DNA of 64,000 nucleotides from Pontederia crassipes (lineage: Eukaryota > Streptophyta > Magnoliopsida > Commelinales > Pontederiaceae): positions 62,483,646 to 62,547,645 of the forward strand of contig CM060193.1 in assembly GCA_030549335.1 (NCBI GenBank), given 5' to 3'. The position numbers were made by a program, and so were the translations under genes. The notes under the pieces are model-generated. The model did not search any database and was not told where the DNA came from. It was given only the letters and a program-made list of their open reading frames with translations. Positions 41,434 to 53,335 of this stretch are shown here, piece after piece; positions within the stretch are counted from its first letter, which is position 1, and every line of letters begins with the position of its first letter.

Positions 41434-43872
41434 TTTTCTCTCTCTCTCTCCCTCTCCCTTGCTCTTTTCTGTGATGATTAGAACGAGGAATGAGAAAGAA
41501 ACTAAAAAATGGAAAGTGAATGAAATCAAGGAGCCCTTCCGTATCTTTTCCTCTGTTTCTTTCCTTCACTTATGCGTGCGACGTGCGTCGACGTGTAACG
41601 GCTACTTTTTCGAACGAGGATAATATGACCGTTGGAGACAGCAATAACTCCCCTGTTATGGAATTCTTGAAGGTGTATTTAATGCTAATCATATTCATAG
41701 CGATTCTAAAATATAATGCTAAAAAAACATCTTCAATATATTTTAGACGAATCCCATATGAGATCTTTAATTCATATTCAGGATATCAAAATTTAATCCA
41801 GTGATAACACACAGTAAATTAGTGAATTTTCCTTTCTAGTTTTTTTTTGTGATAAAAATCTACAAAAGAAAAGGATTTTCTTTCTAATTTATTTTTGTTA
41901 TAAAAATCTACTAAAGAAAAAAAAAAGAGATGCAAAATACATATTTATGGATCTTCAGAAGATTTGACATTGATTAAACATAACGATTGGAATAACTGAG
42001 CGGGATTGAGAAGATGGTAATAATGTGTGCTGTTTTGCCAAGCCAAATGTTATGAAAGAGAACATACATTTGCAAGGTTTTCTAAATAAGCTTTTCATTC
42101 GAACTCAGTATAGCAAATGCTCATTCTTGACAATCACAAACTTTCATCATATGTGAATATTATTACAGTGTAAGCATCGGCGTCGAGCATAAATGTTGCT
42201 ACCATATTCAGCTGCGTTGGCCGAACTGGCGCGAAGAAAGAAAGAAAAAACATAGCGGCATGTTGCCGTAACCCCGTAGAATCAATCTTTCACAAATGGA
42301 GCATGTCCATCAAGTTTAGCTTAAGAAATCAAACTTCTGAATTTAAGGATAATACATGGAATAAAATTCGATTGATTTCTGAGTGATTGTCCAAGCCTGC
42401 AGCTCTGTGATATTTGTCCATTGATCTCATAGCAGCAAAAGCCTCGGCTGTTCAGCCTCTCATCCTCATGACTGTCCATTAACCTGCAAACAACAGTACA
42501 TCTAATTTTTTTATTAGGGCAACAATGCATCATTTAACAACAAAAGATTATACAATTCAAAAGCAACATAATTGAGAAATTATAATACATGCAGAAAGGA
42601 AGCAGCAAAGAATATCAACGATTTGGGGTCATAAATCAACATGAAATAAAGGGTTTTCACGCCTACTATAAAGGGTGTAATTTCGCTAAATATGAAAATC
42701 CAAGGACTCCAAACAATTGAACCAGAATTTTTAGAGAAGAATCTATTATCACTAGATTTTATGCCCGAGAAATACTGCCATGCTCAAGACTTCAATGAAA
42801 TGATAGGTAAACTGATGAACTTGCTCAAAACAAAGAACTTCAAGTCACATATTCACAACTAAGATTATCATTAAAACCAATTTCACACTACCAAGCAAAA
42901 ATCATAGCAGTTAGTGTACCTAAAATCATAAGTCAAAGAAGAACTTGCTTTCAGAATGCCTTTTATTTTTTTCAGCATTGTTACTGCTAACATTAAACTA
43001 ATCATACATGTCATTCCTTCAAATGATTATTTTTTACTTAACAGTAGGATGCCAAACTAAGCACCAAGAAAGTCATACCATCATTGTACAAGCTTCACAA
43101 TGCCAACCCTTCAGAAGAGTAGAAGTTGTTGGAAGGGGCAAGCTTATATGTTTGGAAGCTCTGGAACTCTTCATCGAAATATAGAAATGCTTGCCTCATT
43201 CTCAAGAAAGTATTGAGCTCACATAAAAAAGGGAACTGAAACAAGACATGCAAACAGAAGAGAGACAAAACAAGTACCAGAAATAATCTTACTTCTATTT
43301 TTCAAGCTCCAGCATAAAGTGACAACAGCCAATGGAAGAGCAACATGAATCAAGTTAAAATGAACAGTATGGGCATAGAATCTATATCAACATGGCACTC
43401 CTCGTCCAGGATATAAACTGAATCCAATATATTCATCACAACCAGTCATAGTTTCCTTTCGTAATTAGATTAACATTAGTTGAAAAGACTTGTGAAATAA
43501 TTAGTTTCTTTCTTTTTTTCTTGAAAGAGAAAATGATGATGGGCAATGGTACTGTCCAATTTTATTTATCAAAATAATGGTAAGTAGTGTTCAATGAGCA
43601 CAAACTATTGTACAACAATGCCATCAGTAAATTACAAGTCTAAATAATTGAACTGCTGATAAATGTCAACTATCACCAATCATTAATCTGATGATTTTCT
43701 TCAGGTAAAATCATTATGATAATTCTGTAGTCCAAACTGCTTGAAGTAAATGAATGGGTGCCTTTCCATCCAAAAAAAGCAGAAAATCGCAGTAAGACGA
43801 ACAAGCAGAAATACTACACCCAGATGAACATAAATGACACTCCCGAAAGGCTCAGTGGTGCTGAGAAAGATA
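41434..43872. other. Promoter of the membrane-protein gene, then unassigned sequence
   Basis: A CT-rich leader (about 41434-41460) fits a 5' untranslated region. Further right, a minus-strand segment at 42360-42483 has a good splice acceptor (TTTGCAG/GTTAATGG) and reads MDSHEDERLNSRGFCCYEING. Another at 43110-43220 is open for about 40 codons (FLYFDEEFQSFQTYKLAP). These may be spliced 3' untranslated exons of the neighbouring PyrD gene or a separate transcript. I recognise no family. Confidence 0.35.
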
Positions 43873-46300
43873 CTACAAATAACCCTCAATAATAATGCTT
43901 CCCTTCGATACCACAGACTCCAAGTTATTTAATCTCAGTAAAGTCTGATCAAATGGCAAAACTGAAGTTTCTTTACTCCAAATTGGGCACACTTTCATAA
44001 CAACCTTCTGGACCAACTTTTCACCAAGTTCATCAACCATGAGCTCACTCAATCTACCATTACCTCCACTGAGATCCAGTAATATACTGCATAGACCTTG
44101 GCTCACACAAAAGTCAATAAGTGAACTTAAGTTCAGTTTTTCAAGAACTACCATATCAATGCCCTTCATTTCTGGCTTCAATTTTATGGCTTTCTCTGCC
44201 ACAACAACAATCTTAGCTGCAGATCCTTTGATGAGACTAGGAAGGTGTAATACTGAAGATTCATCTTTCACTGTGATTATATATAGTGGTTGATTAAGTA
44301 CAGTGTCATGGAACAGGGGAAAGCTTGAAATTTCATTCAATATGTCACTGGAAATTATAATCCCATCGTATTCCTGCAGTAACTGTGAGTAATAGCCCCC
44401 TGCTTCTTCCACTCCTCTGCCAAATTGATTTGAAATCCTTCCATTCATTGACAAGGAATATCTGTAATTCACAAGAAAAAGATTGTAGAATTATATCAAT
44501 AAACTACATGCAGATCAGCAGATTACAGGCCATTCTAGCACTCACACTGTGAAAAATATAGAAAAAAAAGTCTAGACAAAAAGTTTCAGTTACAAAAAAC
44601 AATCATCACTCCACCATCATAACACATCAACCTCATGAGTAATAACACCATGAACATTAAAAGTTTCTTTTTACATTCCCCCTTTCAACTTGTGTCGAAG
44701 GATATTTAATCATAACATGAGGGAAATAGAACTACCAGATCCAACAATTGAAGCTTTCTCCATTTTCAGCTGGAGCAATTAATACTGCCTAGGCAAGCAT
44801 AGTAGTAATTGTGTTTAAGATTCTTGCACTTTTACTACCAATAATAGTTATCCTAGTTTTATTTTAGTTGTATTTTCAGTTTGCCTCAGTTGTATTCCAC
44901 CTTCTCAGAAAAAGGAAAAACCAAAGTTGTCACTTAATGCTTACGTCATAGTAACAAATGGTTTCCCGGTAATCATCCGATGGATAAAGGCTTCATTAAG
45001 TTTCCGACATAACTTCTCTTCCACGCCTACGATAACATCTATTCCTGATTCTCTTAACCTATCCACTCCTTTTGATGCAACAATTGGATTTGGATCTATC
45101 ATTCCAACTACTACTTTCTTTACTCTTGCACGAATAAGAGCTTCTGTGCAAGGTGGGGTCCTCCCATAATGATTACATGGCTCAAGGCTCACGTAAGCTG
45201 TTGCATTTTCTGCCAAAGTTCCAGCATCTTTCAGGGCAAAGACCTGCGCCAAAATGAATGTTTTTGCACAATATCCAACACAGAAAGTCTACATTGCATA
45301 AGTACCTTAAAACATCGAAAAAATTGGACTACGTCAGTTTGAAGCATAAAAAATTCCAGTAGCAAGAAAGATGATAAAACATGAAATAGATGATTTTATG
45401 TAATGGTAAAACATGAAATGGTAAAAAATATAGGAAAAAATGACATTTTATGTTTAACTTAAATGGCTGACAAAATTCAATATGAATTATTACAAGATGC
45501 CACATTTTCCCCTTATTTTACGAAATCACTTATTTTACAAGTATGACACATTAAACTGGAATGAGAAGGCTGATGAACATAGCAAATTAGCAAGCACCTA
45601 CAAGTGTAGGGCAGAAGCAGAGATTGGATGTAGTTGTAGTGAATATAAAACTGAGAAAACAACCACATTCAAGATAAAAGACACAACGAATAAGGTTAAA
45701 GAATCAACAAATCTTTTAAGTCCTAAACAGCATCCTAAGAGCATGCAAACCTCATATTTCCGTCAAAATTAGTCTCGTAAGAATAATATTAACCACCTAA
45801 AACGCCTTAAAATGTATGATGAGGACAAGAGCCAAATTCTACACAACACTAAACCTCAAAATTCACACCATACAGCAGAAATAATCCTGAATATTTTAAC
45901 ACTTCAATCTCCGATATCCAAGTTCCAAGTTTTCTTAATGCACAATAAATATAAATTGGTGTTTGCAAGTTGTGACTACCTCAGCATGCGGTTGGCCTGC
46001 TTTGGGGTGAAATCCTTCTCCAACAATCTCTCCATTCTTGACAATGACGCATCCCACCATTGGGTTAGGGCTGGTGCAGCCAATGGCCTTTTTAGCCAAC
46101 TCCACACAGCGTCGCATGTAGAATGAATCATCCCCTCCCCCATTGCATTTGACGACCAATGACGGCAGTCGATTGCAACGAGAGACAGGCAACGAAGCTT
46201 TGCCTCTGGGAGAAAGAATGTGGCTGGCAGTGAGAAGTGGGGGGCGTGAGAAGGAGCAGGAGGTTATTGTGGTTTCAACCATGAGGAAAGAGTGAGACAT
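43873..46300 (-). CDS. PYRD: Riboflavin biosynthesis deaminase PyrD, plastid (3 exons, 402 aa)
   Basis: This deaminates diaminohydroxyribosylaminopyrimidine 5'-phosphate, the second step of riboflavin synthesis, in the plastid. Exons are 45980-46300, 44945-45243 and 43873-44461 (1209 nt, phases consistent, GT-AG). Residues 1 to about 55 are Ser/Arg-rich and hydroxylated, like a transit peptide; a second Met at residue 7 is an alternative start. The deaminase domain (about 58-200) has the zinc ligands His105 (PHAE, with catalytic Glu107) and Cys130 and Cys139 ([11 protein letters not shown]). The C-terminal half (about 205-402) resembles the bacterial RibD reductase domain ([11 protein letters not shown]) but has diverged. 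In plants reduction is done by a separate PyrR protein. The length is close to Arabidopsis PyrD (426 aa). A CCAAT motif lies within 50 bases upstream of the start. Confidence 0.93.
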
Positions 46301-46565
46301 TTCTGTTTGCTGGCACCAAAGTGATATGAGAGTTATTGGCTAGGTTGTCCAAGAACCAAATATAAATGATAAGGGAATTTGATATACATCACCCTGGAAC
46401 ACTAGGCCTCCCATCATAATCTTTCTTATGAATCTTTTTCAATACTCATTGAAACAAGAATTAGCCTATATCTACATGCAACCAATAAATATCTCCACCT
46501 TCATCTATTTAAATTTATTTTACCATTCTGTTTCTATATGAATCTTTTCTAATTTATTCTATTAT

Positions 46566-46870
46566 GCTCTCATTCTGATATTATCAAGTAAATCAATCAG
46601 ATAATTCAATTTGCGAAAATGATTACATAATCATTACTTGCTCATATTTATATCTCTTGGTCACCTCAATTAATAATTTTCACATATTTAAGCTCTCATT
46701 CTGATATTATCAAGTAAATCAATCAGATTATTCAATTTGCAAAAATGATTACCTAATCAGATAATTCAATGGCGTCGTATGATCCATGTAGCCGACCCCA
46801 CCTAGTGGGATAAGGCTTTGTTGTTGTTGTTGTATTTAGGTCTTGGTCACCTCAATTAATAATTTTCATA
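46566..46870. repeat. Tandem duplication (unit about 125 bp), second copy interrupted by a SINE
   Basis: CTCTCATTCTGATATTATCA, then AATCAATCAGAT.ATTCAATT and TCTTGGTCACCTCAATTAAT, occurs at 46566-46690. The same order occurs at 46691-46870, where the SINE fragment at 46771-46833 splits the copy. Confidence 0.8.
46771..46833 (+). mobile_element. 5'-truncated Au-type SINE
   Basis: GATCCATGTAGCCGACCCCA, then CCTAGTGGGATAAGGCTTTG, then a (TTG)n tail matches the 3' end of the plant Au SINE family as I know it. Only about 63 bases remain; the tRNA-derived promoter half is missing. Confidence 0.8.
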
Positions 46871-48139
46871 CATAACTACATTTATTCATAAGTTACATCA
46901 TTCAATCTCCCAATCATTATATCCTAATTATTATCATTATTAACTAATGAGTCATATAAATAAGATTCTGCCATATTCTTATATTTGCTTCAATAATTAG
47001 GTAATAATAAAATATGTTAGGACTTATGCATCCCAGTTCATATCAGCTAATCATTTAACAAACTCAGCAAATTACAAATTCTATAAATTTCAATACAGTG
47101 ATATTGATAATATTATCATTTAAAACAAAGGAGACAACATATTTCCTTTAATTATAATTATTTAATAATTATCAACCTATTAGGACAATGTATTTTATTT
47201 AGGGCAATACTTATACTATACTAGTCAATTTTTCTTTGTCAAAAGGATTTAATTAACTATCATGTTATTTTTCTTTTCTCAGGAAACTAGCATGTCATGA
47301 TACTTGTTTTCTCAATCTCGCTCTTAAATTTACTGTTATGATTCTCAAATTTATAAGCTAAACCTATTACTAAGACCATCTAGCAATAGCATCAAAATCT
47401 GATAAGCTAAACATATTCTAATCAACCTCTTAATCGAATTTATTCTAATTCATCAATATTGCTAAGTAGCAAAATCTGAATACCTCAACCTCTTTATACG
47501 TTTAAATAAAATTTATTATCCCCTTAATTAAAAGTATAGGCCCTAATTAGAGTTGTCGCGCTACCGGAATGAAGTGGGCAGCAGCCTCTTCCAACGAATG
47601 GCTCTAAGCAAGAACGGGATTCGATGTTACACGTACAAGGAACAAATCTATAAATACGATGTCATACCATGATCCAGTCAATACGACCATGACATTACGT
47701 ACTCACCGACGCTGGGAAGAAGTCAAGGACGAACTTACCGACGCTGGGAAGAAGTCAAGGATGAACTCCGGCGATCTCCGTCGGCGGCCGGCGGCACTCA
47801 AGGACCGAAACCCGCAAAAAACAGATCAAACCCTTGTTCCAATCACGTGAACCTTTGATCCAAGGAAAGGCCTACCAACGAAGGGAACGAACTCCCGGCG
47901 AACGGCATTCGAACAGCGTTCTCCCTACCGCCGATGTGTTAGCCTCGACTTGCTCGTTCCGATGATGGTGTCAAACGGCGAAGGGGATCTCCAGTAACAG
48001 TGATGCGGTAAAGAGACGAGGCGGCGGCGGCGGCGGCTTGGTGAGTTCGGGTTGTAAACGCAGATGGAGGAAGAGAAGAGAAAGGGAAGGAAGGGTTCTT
48101 TCCTTACCACGTGTCGACCTTAGGCTAGTCTGGCTTGTT

Positions 48140-48620
48140 TTTTCTATTTATTCATTTATTTTAGAGTTAATTCAAAGTTTCCATTTTCCCTGCGATTTTC
48201 ATTTTAATTTTGATTATATTAATTTTTTTATTTTTTTAAACCTTTTTTATTTATTAAAAGACTAAACTATCTTTCTCTATTCTCTTTTAAATTTTAAATA
48301 ATATATAAAAAATATAAAAAAAGGGGTGCTGCCTCCCTGTGTCGGAGGGAGGGGGCAGTGCCTCTCCTCTGCGTCCCCGACAAGGGGACATTATAACACT
48401 CTCAAAATCGCCCATCCTTCCACGTGCGTAGTTGACTTCGGAAGCGCTACACTGTCTTTTATAATCAAATATTTTAATGCGAAAGTTCAAATATTGGAAT
48501 ATCAAAGGATATAGATGGTTAATACAGTCAATAACAAAGTAAAAAGAGGTCACAATGTTCAACAGTTCAACATTTACGAAGAAGTTCGATACGCGGAATA
48601 ATATGATGTCTTTCAAAAGT
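48140..48620. repeat. Arm of a GC-palindrome repeat family
   Basis: An AT-rich arm (TTATTAAAAGACTAAACTAT...ATATATAAAAAATATAAAAA) leads into GGGGTGCTGCCTCCC and GGGGGCAGTGCCTCTCC. It is an inverted relative of 56610-56790 and of the ends at 58.5 and 63.6 kb. Confidence 0.5.
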
Positions 48621-49212
48621 AACGATGTTTATGGGGCGAAAGATAATAGAGAGGACTTGATGCTATGATTTAGTCATGTGTAACGTTCTCTAAGCCATGT
48701 GCTCTCCAACACCTCATCAAGTAGATCTCTCACCTGCAAAATCTCAATGCAGGGGAATCAAATACCTGTGAGATGTCCAGTACCATAGAAGCATAGACGA
48801 TAAAATAAAAATCAATGACAGTCGTATAACAAGTAATTCAGCAATGAACAATAATATGCGTTGGCTTCTGTACATTGACTACAACGGGTCAAACATCATG
48901 CTTCAGATATATCAATATCTTTATTCTGTTCTTTACTATGACTATACCTTATTTTTTTAGTACTCTGTATTATCTTCACCATACCATGTTCCATACTTTA
49001 CAATTACATATTCTATGCTCTACTATACTTTACTTTTGTGTTGCTTTTGTTGTGAGTTACACTACGTCTTTTACATTACTATGATATCTTTAAAGTTAGT
49101 TTTTCTATGCGAGCTCGACGTTATTAGATTGGAATGTCAGAGGTGCCTCTCTGTATCTGTAAAGTCAATAAGCCCATATAGGAAATAGATTGTGATAATG
49201 CATCATCCATTT
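48621..49212. other. Spacer, no gene seen
   Basis: No recognised coding or transposon termini. Pyrimidine-rich TACTATAC/TTTACTATG lines are present at 48930-49080. Confidence 0.4.
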
Positions 49213-49467
49213 TGAAATACAAGTGGGAGAGGACCTACACTCTAGGAACAGTGGTCATTTAAGAACATGTAGGTTCAATGTCTCCTCAGTTAGCTACCTG
49301 TCCCTCTGGCTCGATACTATGAAATGTTATTCTTTGGGGAAGGAGTGTATCAAGTGCATTACCATTTTTCGATATACAGGTGGGAGAGAACATGTAACTC
49401 AGGAACAGTGGTCATCGAAGACTAGTAGGTTCGATGTCTTCTCAGCTAACTACCTGTCCCTCTCTAT
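49213..49467. repeat. Two-copy tandem repeat, spacing about 158 bp, flanking the CACTA element
   Basis: GTGGGAGAG.AC...., GGAACAGTGGTCAT, TAGGTTC.ATGTCT.CTCAG and CTACCTGTCCCTCT occur in the same order at 49223-49315 and 49380-49465. The CACTA element inserted at the end of the second copy. Confidence 0.75.
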
Positions 49468-50219
49468 CACTATAAGAAAATTGGCAATTAGCGACTCATG
49501 GTCAGAGACGCTAGGAAGGCGCTATTACGTCTCTGTTGTCAAGAGCGTCTCCTTCGCGTCTAACTAGCGCCGCAAAATTGAGACGCTGGAACTCGGTGGC
49601 TAGTGGCGTCGCACTAGAGTCAAAAGATGTTGAGACGCAACTAGCGCCACATATTGACGCTATATCGACGGTATTAAGACGCGATGTTTGGGGCTGCGCG
49701 AAGCAGGAACGCGTCGCTAAGTCGACACGAAGTGGCGGTAGGCGTGAGACGCTCTTCCGGCGCCCACATGTGGCTAACTTAGGCGCTAGTAAGGCGTTAG
49801 ATTGACGCAAATATGATCATGCATTTGTCGCCATTGAGACGCTAAGATGGCGTTAAGTGTGATATATCTAAATTAACGTCGACATGCGTTTAGACGCCAA
49901 TGAGACGCTATGGTATCGCTACATGCACATTTTTTTACCCGCCCCAGCCTCATTTTTTCTCTTCCCACGCCATACAATTTATAATGCATCTCAAAATGCA
50001 TTGATATTCATCACAAGCAATATAAAAGCATCACAGGCAATATAAAATCATCACATGCAATATAAAATCATCATAGGCATAATATATAACATAAGAATAC
50101 GAAAACTATTAAATCGAACTAACAAACTATATGTATGTTTAAGTCTATAAGTAACAAATGCATAGTTTGTTTTCTATCCTAGGTTTGAGAATTATTGTTA
50201 TCATTCCGGATGTTCGACC

Positions 50220-51290
50220 CAAACGTGCTCGGTCCATGGCCTCGCGGGGATGAATTCTGCGTCGGGATCAATCCCTGAATCGCCTACAATAGAGGACCCA
50301 ACTGCTGCGATAACTGTTGCGACACCTGCTGCGACAACTGCTGTGATATCTGCTCCGATAATTGCTGCGATAGCTGCTGTGATAGCTGCGTCAGATCAGG
50401 TGCAGCGAATGAGCTCGGAGCAGATGCACCTCCTGCATATCCTCCGATCCTCCTAGGTATCTGAGCGGCTGTGCTGAGGCCACGCAAGTAACCTCCTCGT
50501 GTCGTGCCGGTCACCTCTTCCCAAACAGTAGGGTCCTCTACGAAATAAAAAAATTATAAAATTATATAATATATAAATTATATATCAAGAATCACGTAAA
50601 TTAAAAACATGACTAAACCAACGAAGAAACATTACCTGGTGGCTGAGTACTCGGATCATCTCCATACTTTTCAGCCATTTTTGCATTATACTCATCCTAA
50701 AAAATTTAAACGTTGTGTATTTCAAAAATATTACACTAACGGCAATAACCAAATGACCATATCATGAGACTTACCAGAATCTTACGAGTAGTGGGCGTGA
50801 CTAAGTCGTTTGTCTTCTGGCTCTTATGCATGGCCTCGGGACCGCCTTCTTTCTCCTCCTACAATAAAGTTTCAAATTTGATAACATAAGTATAAGTCAA
50901 AAGTTTGATTAATGGAATTTATATGTAAATTACCATGCGCCGTTGATGCTCATCAAATTGCATCGATCCCCCTGTGTGGATGTGAGCCTCGGGCTTCGAA
51001 AGACGGTTAACTCTTGCCTTTTCTGACTTCCTTTGCCATCGTTCATCCGTCCTTTGTGAACATCAAATACTTATACTTTCAAAAAACTATAATTTTCATA
51101 AAAATAATGTAAAAGTATACATACTTACCACTTCTTACAGAGGGACTCTCAAACTGAGCGTCTAATATATCTTGGGCATCTTTGTATGCCCTGCTCCAAA
51201 GTGAGGCCGGCAGACGTGACGACCTTGCGAAACTTGTATAATCGATTTCGAAGGCGTTTCGCAGCGACCTCCTCAAAAGCTCTCCGGATC
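50220..51290 (-). pseudogene. CACTA accessory protein gene, plant transposase (Ptta/En/Spm, transposase_24-like) remnant
   Basis: Minus-strand exon-like blocks come in family order. Near 51080-51276 is LWSRAYKDAQDILDAQF. Near 50935-51055 is RWQRKSEKARVNRLSKPEAH, followed by HTGGSMQFDEHQRRM. Near 50790-50860 is EKEGGPEAMHKSQKTND. Near 50640-50700 is YNAKMAEKYGDDPSTQPP. At 50284-50540 is EDPTVWEEVTGTTRGGYLRG, followed by a Gln/Ser repeat (SQQLSQQ). AG/GT borders separate the blocks. The HTGGS..F.EH motif with W..S....NR just before it is typical of these proteins. An exact gene model is not possible by eye, and whether it is still expressed is unknown. Confidence 0.65.
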
Positions 51291-52629
51291 ATTCCTAAAC
51301 TAATATTCGGATGAAACTGATTTGCCCCCTACAAATATAACGTTAAAACTTAGTAATTTTAAAATAAATATAAATCGAATTATGTAACCCAAATAGAAGA
51401 TCGTACCGTAAAGGCTTGAAATATGTCATCTCGCACTTGAATTGAGTTATCTTTCTAGGATCCTGCCCCTTCCGGCAAGTGAAAAAGAACGAGAGCACTG
51501 ACATCCCGCACGGTACTAGCCGGTAAGAAAGTGGTCCTGCCAATTACAAAGAAGAATTAATTTTCAATGATAACCAAAACTATAACAAAATTTGTACAAC
51601 TTATTTAACTTACGATCGAGCAATATTATTCACAGTGACCACCCCATTATCGTGTAACCCCTCTTCATCACTCGAAGAGGAATAATCATCCGGTATAGCT
51701 GGAGTAGGCTGTGAAGGTCCGACATAAGCTACGGGCCCTAATACATAATAAATCATTAGTGTCATACCAAATTAAAATTGTGATAATTGATAGATGTACA
51801 GTAATGTTCTCACCTCGATTGATGTGTGCCACATGATTAGTAACAGTCTGCTCGTCTGAATGAATTGAGTCAGGTGCTTGTGCTATCGGTGGCGTAGTAA
51901 CTGACATTATTAAAAAATAATTAATATAATTAACTGAGAAATGTCAATAACAATAAATATATCACCTAACGTAAGATGTCGCTCGCCAACGCTAGATTAT
52001 GGTGAAGCGTCTGGTATTCTCGGCGGTCGCGGTGAGGTAGCAACTGCCATCACAAGAAAATACATAAAATTTGGCTCCTATATAAAGTTAAGTAATATAC
52101 AAAATATAACTTGGTGTGACATGACGATCGTGGTCGTGCGATCGAGACGTACCGACTATGTTCCCCGTCGACGGTGGAGTAACTGTCACAAAAGTAAAAT
52201 ATTTAAAAAATTCTATCCCCTACTGTCTATTGCCTACAATGTGTCACGTACCTGGAGTGATACACTCAATAGACCCACAAATGGATCGCCTATTATGTGA
52301 CGATCCGGCTACGTGCCCCGTCGACGGCGAAGGAACTGATATTATTAAAAAAGGAATTTAACTATTATAATCAACTATAAATAAGCAGCTCACAATAAAT
52401 ATATTACCTGATGGTTGTGATGGCTGACTCATCTGGAGTGAACGCCTGGAAGAGCGAGATGATCCAGATGCTCGACCCCTAGTAACTATGACTGAAAAAA
52501 AAGAAAGAAACTTCTCTTATTATCGGTAACCATATATAACTTTTAAAAAACATGAATAATTAACTTAATGTATTAATAATTAACTTAATTAACATGATGG
52601 CGGGCTAGTACCTTCTTAATCGGAGGACG

Positions 52630-53335
52630 GTAAAGGGCGGAGGGCGGCCGAGATGGCGAAGGGCGGAGGGCGGCCGAGACGGCGAAGGGCGGCGGAGGCG
52701 GATGTCGGCGGCGGTGGAGGGAGGACGCGGCGGAGGGCGGACGAGGCGGCGGTGGAGGCGACCCACGGTCGAGGGCAGGCGTCGAGGAGGCGGACGATGC
52801 GGCAACGGTGGACGCCAAGGGTGGTGGTGGAGGCGGACGACGCGACGGCGGAGGGCGGACGAGGCGGCGGTGGAGGCGACCCATGGTCGAGGATGGGCGT
52901 CGGGGAGGAGGACGACGCGGTCGCGAAGACGGACGACGTGACGGCGAAGGCGGACGACGCGACGGTGAAGGTGGACGATGCGGCGACGAAGGCGTACGAC
53001 ACGACGGCAGTGGACGCCAAGGGCAGTGGTGGAGGCGGACGACGCGGCGGCCGAGGTGACCCGCGGTGGAGGGCGGGCGTCGGGGAGGCGGACGACGCGG
53101 CGGCGGAGGCTGTTGAATGCGGAGGGCGTCGGAGGCGAATGGCGGCGGAGGCGAAGGGCGGCGGCGACGGTGGAGGGCGGTCGTCGGGCGTCGGACGTCG
53201 GGCGAAGGCTGGAGGCGGCAGTGGAGGGCGTCGGAGGTCGGGCGTCGAAGATCGGGCGTCGAGCGCCGGAAGTCGGGCGTCGGGGCGCGTCGAAGGTCGG
53301 GCGTCGGGGGCGCGCGCGATGGTAAACAGTAAAAA
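52630..53335. repeat. GC-rich tandem array inside the CACTA element
   Basis: This is about 700 bases of imperfect repeats around GGCGGACGACGCG, GGCGGAGGCG and GGGCGTCGG. Frames are open on both strands (a 228-codon plus-strand ORF rich in Gly, Arg and Ala; minus ORFs rich in Pro, Arg and Ser). I read these as repeat artefacts. On the minus strand it precedes the accessory gene and could be its leader. Confidence 0.7.

Larger units (their letters stand above)
46301..48139. other. Intergenic with SINE remnant and short tandem repeats
   Basis: This is AT-rich to about 47540. At 47703-47768 a 35-base unit (ACCGACGCTGGGAAGAAGTC) occurs twice. The 47750-48110 segment is GC-rich with a 61-codon minus-strand ORF rich in Arg and Ser; it could be an unrelated leader exon or transposon sequence. 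No family is recognised. Confidence 0.4.

Noticed and set aside
39529-41623. Several long plus- and minus-strand ORFs overlapping the membrane-protein gene (for example 40679-41623, plus)
   Set aside because: They are shadows of the 758-aa gene. They have no start context or family match, and they conflict with a model that closes in phase over three exons.
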